Positions 1-7,373 of a DNA stretch of 15,002 nt are shown here, piece after piece; position 1 is the stretch's first letter; the number at the start of each line of letters is the position of its first letter. A program made the position numbers and the translations under genes. The notes below the pieces were generated by a model. That model searched no databases, was not told the origin of the DNA, and saw only the letters and a list, made by a program, of their open reading frames with translations. Source of the stretch: Flavobacteriaceae bacterium (lineage in GTDB: Bacteria > Bacteroidota > Bacteroidia > Flavobacteriales > Flavobacteriaceae); the NCBI GenBank assembly GCA_020435885.1, contig JAGQYU010000015.1:1-15002 (forward strand). Reading direction: 5' to 3'.

Positions 1-126
1 GGTCATAAAATGTTGGATGATTTGGAAAAAGAGTGCAATCCGGGTTATTCTGTAATTGGAAGATTACGTGGATTAGCCGAGTTACGTGGCTTGGAGATGG
101 GGATAATAAAATCATTAAATAATTGA
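1..126 (+). CDS. uxuA: Mannonate dehydratase, C-terminal end (partial, 5' end outside window)
   Basis: An open frame runs from the first base to a TGA stop at 124-126 and encodes 41 residues. It begins GHKMLDDL and continues with a NPGYSVIGRLRGLAELRGLEMG-like tail. This matches my recollection of the C-terminus of E. coli-type mannonate dehydratase, where the RPDHGH-x-MLDDL segment contributes metal and substrate contacts close to the end. The enzyme converts D-mannonate to 2-keto-3-deoxy-D-gluconate in the cytoplasm. The stop lies 2 bases before the uxaC start, and the downstream genes catalyse neighbouring steps of the same pathway, which supports the call. Only the tail is visible, so another hexonate dehydratase cannot be fully excluded. 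Confidence 0.75.
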   Translation, partial: GHKMLDDLEKECNPGYSVIGRLRGLAELRGLEMGIIKSLNN

Positions 127-128
127 TT

Positions 129-1523
129 ATGAGCTTTATAAATAATGATTTTTTATTAAAAACAAAAACTGCTCAACGGCTTTATCATGAGTTTGCTGAA
201 CACTTACCTATAATTGATTATCACAATCATTTAAGTCCTCAACAAATAGCTGAAAATTATCAATTTAAGAATTTAACAGAGATTTGGCTAGAAGGAGATC
301 ATTATAAGTGGAGGGCTATGCGTTCTAATGGAGTTTCTGAAAAGTTTATTACAGGAGAAAGTCCAGATGAAGAAAAATTTAAAAAATGGGCTGAAACGGT
401 TCCTTACCTTATTAAAAATCCGCTACATCATTGGACTCACTTAGAATTGAAAAGGTATTTTGAAATCGATGAGCTATTAAGTTCTGAGAATGCTGATAAA
501 ATTTACAAACATTGCTCTGATCTTTTGCAAAAACCACCTCACAGTACGCAATACCTTTTAAGAAAAATGAAGGTGGAAGTAGTCTGCACAACAGATGATC
601 CTTGTGATGATTTAAAATATCATAAGGCATTTAAATCAGATTCATTGTTAAAAATGTTACCTGCTTTTAGACCAGACTATGCTTTGGATATTGAAAAGGA
701 AACTTTTTTAGCATATATCGAAAGGCTAGGTAATTCATCAGAAATTAAAATCGAGTCATTTGAAGAGCTAGTAAATGCACTTAAAATCAGAGTTGAATAT
801 TTTCATAATGTAGGTTGTCGTTTATCGGATCATGGCCTCACAAATATTCCTTTAGCAACTTATAATAAAGAGGGAGCTGAAGTTGTTTTCCGTAAACGTA
901 TTGAAGGTAAAAAACTTAGTAAAACTGAAGTTGATCAATTCAAAGTAACACTACTTGTTGAACTAGGGAAAATGTATCATCAAAAAGGATGGGTAATGCA
1001 ATTGCATTTAGGAGCCATTAGAAACAACAATCTAAAATTATTGAATTTAATCGGTGCTGATGTGGGTTGTGATTCTATAGGTGATTATGAACAGGCAACA
1101 GGGTTGTCTAATTTTTTAAATTTATTAACTCTTGAGGATATGTTGCCTAAAACCATTTTGTACAATCTAAACCCCAGAGATAATGAAGTCTTTGCTACAA
1201 TGGCCGGTAATTTTAATAATGATGGCGGAATCAACAAAGTACAGTGGGGTTCTGCCTGGTGGTTTTTAGATCAAAAAGATGGTATAGAAAAGCAGCTTAA
1301 CGCTTTATCTAATATGGGTTTGTTGAGCCGTTTTGTTGGTATGTTAACTGATAGCAGAAGTTTCTTGTCTTTTCCCAGACATGAATATTTTAGAAGGATT
1401 TTATGTAACCTTTTGGGAAATGATATGGAGAATGGAGAGTTGCCAAATGACATCGATTGGATTGGTAAAATTGTACAAGATATTTGCTATTATAATGCTA
1501 AGGAATATTTTGAGTTTTCGTAA
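129..1523 (+). CDS. uxaC: Glucuronate/galacturonate isomerase (uronate isomerase)
   Basis: This is a 464-residue protein of the UxaC family in the amidohydrolase superfamily, close to the usual length of about 470. The enzyme interconverts D-glucuronate with D-fructuronate, and D-galacturonate with D-tagaturonate, in the cytoplasm. The HxH metal motif is visible in IIDYHNHLSP near residues 32-34. Other family segments are the mid-protein MQLHLGAIRNNN stretch and the C-terminal MLTDSRSFLSFPRHEYFRRIL region. A TTG at 123 is also in frame, but ATG at 129 is preferred because it gives the normal N-terminus and falls just after the uxuA stop at 126. The TRAP binding-protein gene follows after 3 bases. 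With uxuA, kdgK and kdgA nearby, glucuronate is the likeliest physiological substrate; this is inferred because no altronate enzymes are seen in the window. Confidence 0.97.
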   Translation: MSFINNDFLLKTKTAQRLYHEFAEHLPIIDYHNHLSPQQIAENYQFKNLTEIWLEGDHYKWRAMRSNGVSEKFITGESPDEEKFKKWAETVPYLIKNPLHHWTHLELKRYFEIDELLSSENADKIYKHCSDLLQKPPHSTQYLLRKMKVEVVCTTDDPCDDLKYHKAFKSDSLLKMLPAFRPDYALDIEKETFLAYIERLGNSSEIKIESFEELVNALKIRVEYFHNVGCRLSDHGLTNIPLATYNKEGAEVVFRKRIEGKKLSKTEVDQFKVTLLVELGKMYHQKGWVMQLHLGAIRNNNLKLLNLIGADVGCDSIGDYEQATGLSNFLNLLTLEDMLPKTILYNLNPRDNEVFATMAGNFNNDGGINKVQWGSAWWFLDQKDGIEKQLNALSNMGLLSRFVGMLTDSRSFLSFPRHEYFRRILCNLLGNDMENGELPNDIDWIGKIVQDICYYNAKEYFEFS

Positions 1524-1526
1524 GAT

Positions 1527-2492
1527 ATGAGATATTTTTTGATGATACTATTTTTGGTAGGCTTTGCTTCTTGCGAACAGAAATCCACTACTAAAGTATT
1601 ATATTTAGCTCATAATATGCCTCAAACACATCCTGTTCATAAAGGAATTTTAACGTTTCAAGAATCATTATCAAAGAGGTCAGAGGGAACTCTTGTTATA
1701 AAAGTTTTTCCGGATGGACAGTTAGGTTCAGAGAGAGAGGTACTGGAATTATTGCAAATTGGTAGTGTGGCAATTACTAAAGTTAGTGCTGCTACCATGT
1801 CTAATTTTGTGCCAGATTATGATGTATTGAACATCCCATATCTTTTTAGAGATAATGATCATTTTTTTAATGTTTTAGAAGGAGAAATTGGAAAATCATT
1901 ATTAGAGAAAGGAAGTGATTTTTGGTTACGAGGATTGTGCTTTTATGACGCAGGAAGTAGAAACTTTTTTACAAAAGATAAACCTATAAGAACTCCTGAA
2001 GATTTAGAGGGGCTTAAGATTAGAGTGATGAACAATGAAATATCCATCAAAATGGTGAATTCATTAGGAGGTTCAGCTACTCCAATGGCTTTTAGTGAGT
2101 TATATACGGCTATTCAACAAGGTGTTGTTGATGGTGCTGAGAACAACCCTCCTTCATTTGTATCGTCAAATCAGTATGAGGTTAGTAAATACTATACACT
2201 TGATGAACATACTTCAGTGCCTGATGTGTTGATTATCAGTACAAAATATTGGGATAAATTATCAGCAAAAGAAAAACAATGGGTACAGGAGGCAGCTAAT
2301 GAATCTGCCCAAGCAGAGAAAAAATACTGGAATGCTTCTGTTGAAGAATCTATGCAGAAGTTAAAAGAGAGTGGGGTTGAAATTATAGTACCTGATAAAT
2401 CATTATTTGCAGAGAAATCCATGTCAGTTTTAGAAGAAATGATAAAAGATGAACGATTGAAAGAATTGGTAGAAAAAATTAAAGCTGAATAG
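1527..2492 (+). CDS. dctP: TRAP transporter solute-binding protein, DctP family, predicted lipoprotein
   Basis: This is a 321-residue substrate-binding subunit of a tripartite ATP-independent periplasmic (TRAP) transporter. The N-terminus is a short hydrophobic signal ending FASC, with Cys16 as the predicted lipidated residue, so the protein should be membrane-anchored rather than freely periplasmic. The family core is clear: SRNFFTKDKPIRTPEDLEGLKIRV around 144-167, with Arg166 at the position of the conserved carboxylate-binding arginine, followed by GGSATPMAFSELYTAIQQGVVDGAENN at about 181-207. The gene sits between uxaC and the two membrane subunits, so a hexuronate such as glucuronate is the inferred ligand. 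The gene name is generic; C4-dicarboxylate specificity is not implied. Confidence 0.95.
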   Translation: MRYFLMILFLVGFASCEQKSTTKVLYLAHNMPQTHPVHKGILTFQESLSKRSEGTLVIKVFPDGQLGSEREVLELLQIGSVAITKVSAATMSNFVPDYDVLNIPYLFRDNDHFFNVLEGEIGKSLLEKGSDFWLRGLCFYDAGSRNFFTKDKPIRTPEDLEGLKIRVMNNEISIKMVNSLGGSATPMAFSELYTAIQQGVVDGAENNPPSFVSSNQYEVSKYYTLDEHTSVPDVLIISTKYWDKLSAKEKQWVQEAANESAQAEKKYWNASVEESMQKLKESGVEIIVPDKSLFAEKSMSVLEEMIKDERLKELVEKIKAE

Positions 2493-2493
2493 C

Positions 2494-2976
2494 ATGGATA
2501 AGATCAATAACCAAATAAATAAAATTCTGGAGGTGTTTTTGATTATTGTATTTGCTTTATTGGTCATTGATGTTTTGTGGCAAGTATTTTCGAGATATTT
2601 TTTGAATCGATCATTCTCTTTTACCGAAGAATTTGCACGTTTTGCTTTAATATGGCTTTCTATTTTAGGAGCTGTTTATTTAAATGCGAAAAGGGAGCAT
2701 TTATCTATGGATTTTCTTTATGCCAAGTTCTCTCCTAAAACGAAAGTAAAAGCTGCTTTTTTAATAGAAATATTAATTTTTTTATTTGCATTAATAGTGA
2801 TGGTTATTGGAGGTAGTAATCTGGTTTACATCACCTTGCATTTAGAACAATTATCCGGAACCTTGCGTATTCCTTTGGGATATGTGTATGCAGTTTTTCC
2901 TTTTAGTGGTATCTTAATTATGTTTTTTTCAGTTTATCATGTCATAAAAATTAATAAAAAACAATTGCCAATATAA
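2494..2976 (+). CDS. dctQ: TRAP transporter small membrane subunit, DctQ family
   Basis: This is a 160-residue integral membrane protein with four predicted membrane segments at about 11-29, 45-63, 86-107 and 127-150, the normal DctQ topology. Typical family features are the EEFARFALIW segment at the start of the second helix and the REHLSMD motif after it (about 67-73). DctQ partners with the large DctM permease and couples the loaded binding protein to the Na+- or H+-driven channel. The ATG follows the dctP stop after one base, and dctM starts two bases downstream, so the three subunits are almost certainly co-expressed. No obvious ribosome binding site is visible, as is common in Bacteroidota. 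Confidence 0.95.
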   Translation: MDKINNQINKILEVFLIIVFALLVIDVLWQVFSRYFLNRSFSFTEEFARFALIWLSILGAVYLNAKREHLSMDFLYAKFSPKTKVKAAFLIEILIFLFALIVMVIGGSNLVYITLHLEQLSGTLRIPLGYVYAVFPFSGILIMFFSVYHVIKINKKQLPI

Positions 2977-2978
2977 AA

Positions 2979-4283
2979 ATGAGCATAGAAACGATAAGCA
3001 TATTGGTACTATTTATTGTTTTCTTTGGATTACTATTACTCAAAGTTCCTGTTGCTTATAGTATAGGTATTGCAACTACTGTAAGTTTATTGATAAATAT
3101 TGATAACCTACCAGGTATCACTACAATTGCACAACGTATGATAACGGGTTTAGACAGCTTTGCCCTTTTAGCCATTCCATTTTTTGTTCTAGCAGGAGAA
3201 ATTATGAAACGGGGAGGTATAGCCAACAGACTCATTAATTTTGCTAAATCATTAGTTGCGAGCCTTCCGGGTGGATTGGCCTATGTCAATGTGTTAGCAG
3301 CCATGTTGTTTGGAGCCATCTCGGGTTCGGCAGTTGCTGCGGCTTCCGCAATAGGTAGTATTATGACAGATAGGATGGAAAAAGAAGGATATCCAAGGGA
3401 ATTCAGTGCTTCGGTTAACATTACATCTTCAACAACAGGTTTGTTAATTCCTCCAAGTAATGTATTGATAGTATATGCATTGGCAAGTGGAGGAGCGGCA
3501 TCAGTAGCTGCATTATTCATCGCAGGATATATACCGGGTATATTGCTGGGCTTTGGCCTTATTTCATATATAATTTTTGTAGCAATTAGCAGAAAATTCA
3601 GTAAGGGGGAAAGAGCTCCTTTGTCTCAAATATGGTCAGAATTTAGGAAAGCATTTTTTAGCTTACTACTATTAATAGTTGTAGTTGGAGGGATTATTGC
3701 AGGGATTTTTACAGCTACAGAAGCATCGGCTATTGCTGTTCTATATGCAGCTATTCTGGCACTACTTTACAAAAGTATTAGCATTAAAGATTTCCCTGAT
3801 ATTTTATTAGCTAGTGCCAAAACTACCTCAGTAGTCATGTTTTTAATTTGTACATCAATGGCTATGTCTTGGTTATTTTCTTTTGAAAGTATCCCTGAGC
3901 TAATGAGTAATTTTTTACTAGATAAGTTCAGTCACCCTATAGTTATTTTATTGATTATAAATATAATTCTATTAATTGTAGGAACTTTTATGGATATGAC
4001 ACCGGCCATTTTAATATTCACACCTATATTTTTACCGGTTGTTACGGCACTTGGCATGCATCCGGTACATTTTGGTATTGTAATGGTACTTAATTTATGC
4101 ATAGGTTTGTGTACGCCCCCTGTTGGCACAATCCTTTTTGTGGGAAGCGGTGTTGCCAAAGTGTCCGTTACGCAAGTAATAAAACCATTATTGCCATTTT
4201 TAGTGATAATGATTTTAGTTTTATTAATAGTTATGTTTATACCTCAACTATCTATGTTTTTACCAAACTTATTTAATCTTTAG
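2979..4283 (+). CDS. dctM: TRAP transporter large permease subunit, DctM family
   Basis: This is a 434-residue, highly hydrophobic permease of usual DctM length with about a dozen membrane segments. Family hallmarks are FGAISGSAVAAASAIG at about 111-126, IPPSNVLIVYA at 157-167, the GTFMDMTPAILIFTPIF segment at about 335-351 and CTPPVGTILFVG at 378-389. These two repeated halves form the substrate and ion binding sites of the elevator-type transporter. It works with the DctP-like lipoprotein and DctQ encoded immediately upstream. Import of glucuronate or a related hexuronate is inferred from the surrounding catabolic genes; sialic acid or dicarboxylate TRAP systems look similar but do not fit this context. 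Confidence 0.97.
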   Translation: MSIETISILVLFIVFFGLLLLKVPVAYSIGIATTVSLLINIDNLPGITTIAQRMITGLDSFALLAIPFFVLAGEIMKRGGIANRLINFAKSLVASLPGGLAYVNVLAAMLFGAISGSAVAAASAIGSIMTDRMEKEGYPREFSASVNITSSTTGLLIPPSNVLIVYALASGGAASVAALFIAGYIPGILLGFGLISYIIFVAISRKFSKGERAPLSQIWSEFRKAFFSLLLLIVVVGGIIAGIFTATEASAIAVLYAAILALLYKSISIKDFPDILLASAKTTSVVMFLICTSMAMSWLFSFESIPELMSNFLLDKFSHPIVILLIINIILLIVGTFMDMTPAILIFTPIFLPVVTALGMHPVHFGIVMVLNLCIGLCTPPVGTILFVGSGVAKVSVTQVIKPLLPFLVIMILVLLIVMFIPQLSMFLPNLFNL

Positions 4284-4286
4284 AAT

Positions 4287-5327
4287 ATGAAAAAAGTCGT
4301 TACATTCGGTGAAATTATGCTTCGGTTATCACCTCCGGAGTTTTTGCGTTTTTCGCAAACCAATACATTTGACGTTGTTTACGGAGGAGGAGAATCTAAT
4401 GTGGCTGTTTCATTAGCCAATTACGGAATACCTGTAGATTTTATTACCAGATTGCCTAATAATGATATAGGGCAATGTGCTTTAATGGAGATGAGAAAAA
4501 GAGGTGTTGGTACTGACAATATAGTATTTGGTGGAGATCGTTTGGGTATCTACTTTTTGGAAACAGGAGCTGTTGCCAGAGGTAGTAAAGTAATTTACGA
4601 TAGGGCAAACTCTGCTATGGCAGAAATAAAACCTGGAATGATAGATTGGCACAAGGTACTTAAAAATACAAAATGGTTTCATTGGACGGGGATAACTCCG
4701 GCAATTTCACAAAGTGCTGCTGATACTTGCCTTGAAGCGATTAAAGTTGCAAATGATTTAGGTATAACTATTTCAACGGATCTTAATTATAGAGCAAAAT
4801 TGTGGAAATATGGTGTTTCTTCTGAAAGTATTATGACAGAGTTAACATCCTATTGTGATATTATATTAGGCAATGAGGAGGATGCAGAAAAGCATTTCGG
4901 TATAAAACCTGAAGGGTTGGATATTACCAAAGAAGGGCATAAAGTAAAGGCTGAGGCTTTTCTTTCAGTTTGTAAACAAATGATGCAGAAATTCCCTAAA
5001 GCCAAAAAGGTAATTACTACATTAAGGGGCTCAATTAGTGCATCTCATAATACTTGGGCCGGCGTTTTATATGATGGTAGTAGACTGTATCAATCAAAAG
5101 AGTATCAAATTACACACATTGTTGATAGAGTGGGTGGAGGTGATTCGTTTATGGGAGGATTGATTTATGGAATGCTAACATATCCTAATAATGATCAAAA
5201 AGCATTGGATTTTGCCGTTGCGGCTTCGTGTTTAAAACATACAATTAAAGGTGATGCTAATTTGGTAACTGTAGATGAAGTGGAGAAACTTTTGAAAGGC
5301 GATTCAAGTGGTAGAGTATCAAGATGA
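4287..5327 (+). CDS. kdgK: 2-keto-3-deoxygluconate kinase, PfkB family
   Basis: This is a 346-residue ribokinase/PfkB-family sugar kinase. It starts KKVVTFGEIMLRLSPP, has the N-terminal glycine-rich substrate motif GGGESNVAVSLANYG (about 33-47) and the C-terminal signature DRVGGGDSFMGGL (about 280-292), where Asp286 is the catalytic base beside the anion hole. KDG kinase phosphorylates 2-keto-3-deoxygluconate with ATP to give KDPG. The assignment to KDG rather than another sugar rests on this family type plus linkage to uxuA, uxaC and a KDPG aldolase. The gene begins 3 bases after dctM and ends 10 bases before the likely start of the esterase gene. Confidence 0.93.
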   Translation: MKKVVTFGEIMLRLSPPEFLRFSQTNTFDVVYGGGESNVAVSLANYGIPVDFITRLPNNDIGQCALMEMRKRGVGTDNIVFGGDRLGIYFLETGAVARGSKVIYDRANSAMAEIKPGMIDWHKVLKNTKWFHWTGITPAISQSAADTCLEAIKVANDLGITISTDLNYRAKLWKYGVSSESIMTELTSYCDIILGNEEDAEKHFGIKPEGLDITKEGHKVKAEAFLSVCKQMMQKFPKAKKVITTLRGSISASHNTWAGVLYDGSRLYQSKEYQITHIVDRVGGGDSFMGGLIYGMLTYPNNDQKALDFAVAASCLKHTIKGDANLVTVDEVEKLLKGDSSGRVSR

Positions 5328-5337
5328 TAACCTTAAA

Positions 5338-6258
5338 ATGAATATAAAAAATATATTGATTTATTTTAGTATTCTTTCATTAATGTTGGCATGCAAAGTT
5401 GATAAAGAACAAACGATAGATCCTGTTGCATCGCTTTTTTCAAAGACAACAGTCGCAGCCGAAAAAGAATATAGATTTATTGATAGCATTAGTTTAAAAC
5501 TTGATGTTTTTGTGCCCTCAAAACGATTAGGAGAATCGCCATGGATGGCATATACTGATGGAAATAAACCGACCTTGCTTTATTTTCATGGAGGTGGTTG
5601 GAAAGATGGTGAAAAAGAGAGCAGAATATTAGAAATTTTGCCTTATGTAGATAAAGGATGGGTTGTGGTAACGGCTAATTATAGGCTTTTAAAAGATGCT
5701 TCTCTTCCTGAAATTATTGGTGATTGCAGAACTGCTTTAGAGTGGGTTTATGAGCATGCCAATCAATTTAAAATGGATACTACTAAAATATTTATTTCCG
5801 GTAACTCCGCTGGCGGACATTTGGCATTAATGACTGGTTTGTTGAAAGATGATTCGTTTTATGGTAGTGATTTTTCATCAAAACATAAAAATAATATTGC
5901 AGGTATTATTAACTGGTATGGAATAACTGATGTTCCTCTTTTTGTAGAGAATTGGAATAATAAAGAAATACTTACAAAAAATAATATACCATTAGATACT
6001 ATTTACAACCATACTTCTCCAATTAATTTCGTTGATGGAACTATTCCGCCAATTCTTACGGTTCATGGGAGTATTGATAGTGTTGTTTCTTTTAAGCATG
6101 CTGAGATACTTCATCAAAAGTTAGATGAAAATAATGTGAAAAATAAACTGCTAAAAATTGACAATAAAAAGCATGGAAATTTTAATGCAGAAGAAATGAC
6201 CTATATTTATAAAGAGATATGGAAATTTACTGATGAAATATTAGCAAAACAAGAATAA
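5338..6258 (+). CDS. Alpha/beta-hydrolase esterase, predicted lipoprotein (BD-FAE/acetyl esterase-like)
   Basis: This is a 306-residue secreted hydrolase. ATG 5338 is chosen over the in-frame ATG 5308 because it gives a clean lipoprotein signal (NIKNILIYFSILSLMLAC, Cys19) and avoids a 20-base overlap with kdgK. The alpha/beta-hydrolase catalytic set is complete: oxyanion-hole HGGGW at about 84-88, nucleophile elbow GNSAGG with Ser157, a likely acid Asp247 in HGSIDSVV, and His279 in KKHGNF. This arrangement resembles hormone-sensitive-lipase-like carbohydrate esterases and the BD-FAE group, which remove acetyl or feruloyl groups from polysaccharides. Lying between kdgK and kdgA, it probably removes ester groups from uronate-containing oligosaccharides at the cell envelope. 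Substrate and exact family are inferred, and a peptidase S9-like role is less likely given the length. Confidence 0.88.
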   Translation: MNIKNILIYFSILSLMLACKVDKEQTIDPVASLFSKTTVAAEKEYRFIDSISLKLDVFVPSKRLGESPWMAYTDGNKPTLLYFHGGGWKDGEKESRILEILPYVDKGWVVVTANYRLLKDASLPEIIGDCRTALEWVYEHANQFKMDTTKIFISGNSAGGHLALMTGLLKDDSFYGSDFSSKHKNNIAGIINWYGITDVPLFVENWNNKEILTKNNIPLDTIYNHTSPINFVDGTIPPILTVHGSIDSVVSFKHAEILHQKLDENNVKNKLLKIDNKKHGNFNAEEMTYIYKEIWKFTDEILAKQE

Positions 6259-6259
6259 T

Positions 6260-6928
6260 ATGGCAAGATTTTCGAGAATTCAAGTAATTCAAGTAATGGA
6301 ACAAACAGGCTTGGTTCCGTTGTTTTATCATACTGATGTAGAACTTGGAAAAAAAGTGTTAAAAGCCTGCTACAATGGTGGAGCTAGATTAATGGAGTTT
6401 ACAAACAGAGGCGATTATGCACATCAAGTATTTTCTGAGTTAAATAAATTTTGTGAAAAAGTACTCCCTGAAATGATAATGGGAGTTGGTTCGGTTACAG
6501 ATGCCGGAACTGCTTCGTTATATATGCAGTTAGGTGCTAATTTTGTTGTGACACCCGTTTTGAGAGAAGATATAGCTGTAGTTTGTAATAGAAAAAAAGT
6601 TTTATGGTCTCCAGGGTGTGGTACTTTAACCGAAATTTCAAAAGCAGAGGAACTGGGTTGTGAAATTGTAAAATTATTTCCGGCAGAGGTTTTAGGCCCA
6701 TCTTTTGTCAAAGCCATTAAAGGTCCATGTCCTTGGACCAAAATAATGCCAACAGGTGGAGTTACTACTGATGAAGAAAACTTAAAAGAGTGGTTCCAAG
6801 CTGGTGTTACGTGTGTTGGTATGGGTTCTAAATTAATTTCTAAAGAGATCATAGAATCAGGTGATTTTACTGCTTTAGAAAAAGAAGTAAAAAAGACTCT
6901 TGAAATAATTGAGGAGGTGAAAAAGTAG
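6260..6928 (+). CDS. kdgA: 2-dehydro-3-deoxy-6-phosphogluconate (KDPG) aldolase, bifunctional KHG/KDPG type
   Basis: This is a 222-residue class I aldolase of the Eda family. It splits KDPG into pyruvate and glyceraldehyde-3-phosphate, the last step of the pathway encoded here. The Schiff-base lysine is Lys138 in the IVKLFPAE motif, the general acid/base glutamate is Glu46 in MEFTNR, and the phosphate-binding region includes MPTGGV at about 163-168. The gene starts one base after the esterase stop and is the last gene of the operon. It converges with the umuD-like gene on the other strand with only 16 bases between stop codons, and I see no strong intrinsic terminator there. The same gene is often named eda. 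Confidence 0.96.
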   Translation: MARFSRIQVIQVMEQTGLVPLFYHTDVELGKKVLKACYNGGARLMEFTNRGDYAHQVFSELNKFCEKVLPEMIMGVGSVTDAGTASLYMQLGANFVVTPVLREDIAVVCNRKKVLWSPGCGTLTEISKAEELGCEIVKLFPAEVLGPSFVKAIKGPCPWTKIMPTGGVTTDEENLKEWFQAGVTCVGMGSKLISKEIIESGDFTALEKEVKKTLEIIEEVKK

Positions 6929-6944
6929 AATTTATAGAATTGTT

Positions 6945-7370
6945 CTAAAGAATTTTTATAACTGTAGTTACTATACCCCAGATTAGAAAATCATTATCTG
7001 GAGTAACTTTAATGGGCTTATAATCATCATTTTCTGGAATTAGCCAGCAAATATTTTTTTCAATCTTTATTCTTTTTACAGTAAACTCACCATCGATAAA
7101 ACAGACTGCTATTTTACCATTTGTAGGTTCAAGGCTTTTGTCTATAATCAATAGGTCACCATCATTTAATCCGGCATTTTTCATAGAATAACCTCTTACT
7201 CTTCCAAAGAAAGTAGCATCGGGATTTTTAATAAGCTCTTTGTTAAGATCGATTACAGAGTCAAAAAAATCTTCAGCAGGACTTGGAAACCCAGCGCTAA
7301 TACCATTTTCAACAATAGGGAGTTTGAGTTTTGTTTTTTCAGAGATTTTGTGAATAGTTAAATTGGTCAT
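6945..7370 (-). CDS. umuD: UmuD-like LexA/S24 family autoprotease, without umuC
   Basis: This is a 141-residue S24 serine peptidase, matching UmuD in length (about 140) and lacking the LexA DNA-binding domain. A probable self-cleavage site is Ala26-Gly27 in GISAGFPSPAEDF. The Ser-Lys dyad is Ser62 in RGYSM and Lys99 in FTVKRI, each two residues on from the E. coli UmuD positions. UmuD is normally cleaved after RecA activation and joins UmuC to form DNA polymerase V. Here no umuC lies downstream: the next gene, kdgA, is on the opposite strand 16 bases away. The ATG is 3 bases after the fdhA stop on the same strand, so the gene may be read from the fdhA transcript. Whether it works with a umuC elsewhere is unknown. 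Confidence 0.9.
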   Translation of the reverse strand: MTNLTIHKISEKTKLKLPIVENGISAGFPSPAEDFFDSVIDLNKELIKNPDATFFGRVRGYSMKNAGLNDGDLLIIDKSLEPTNGKIAVCFIDGEFTVKRIKIEKNICWLIPENDDYKPIKVTPDNDFLIWGIVTTVIKIL

Positions 7371-7373
7371 TGA

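Noticed and set aside
5308..5337. Longer start (ATG 5308) for the esterase gene.
   Set aside because: It adds 10 charged residues before a clean lipoprotein signal and overlaps kdgK by 20 bases; ATG 5338 fits far better.
6277..6294. Tandem 9-base repeat AATTCAAGT x2 near the start of kdgA (encoding IQVIQV).
   Set aside because: The aldolase N-terminus keeps its normal length, so this is probably chance similarity of codons rather than a recent duplication.
6424..6852. A 142-codon open frame on the - strand inside kdgA.
   Set aside because: It is antisense to the strongly supported KDPG aldolase, has no recognisable domain, and reflects codon bias of the real gene.
6926..6960. A possible bidirectional terminator between kdgA and the umuD-like gene.
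   Set aside because: The inverted repeat is short, all A/T and imperfect, without a GC stem, so it cannot be told from background.
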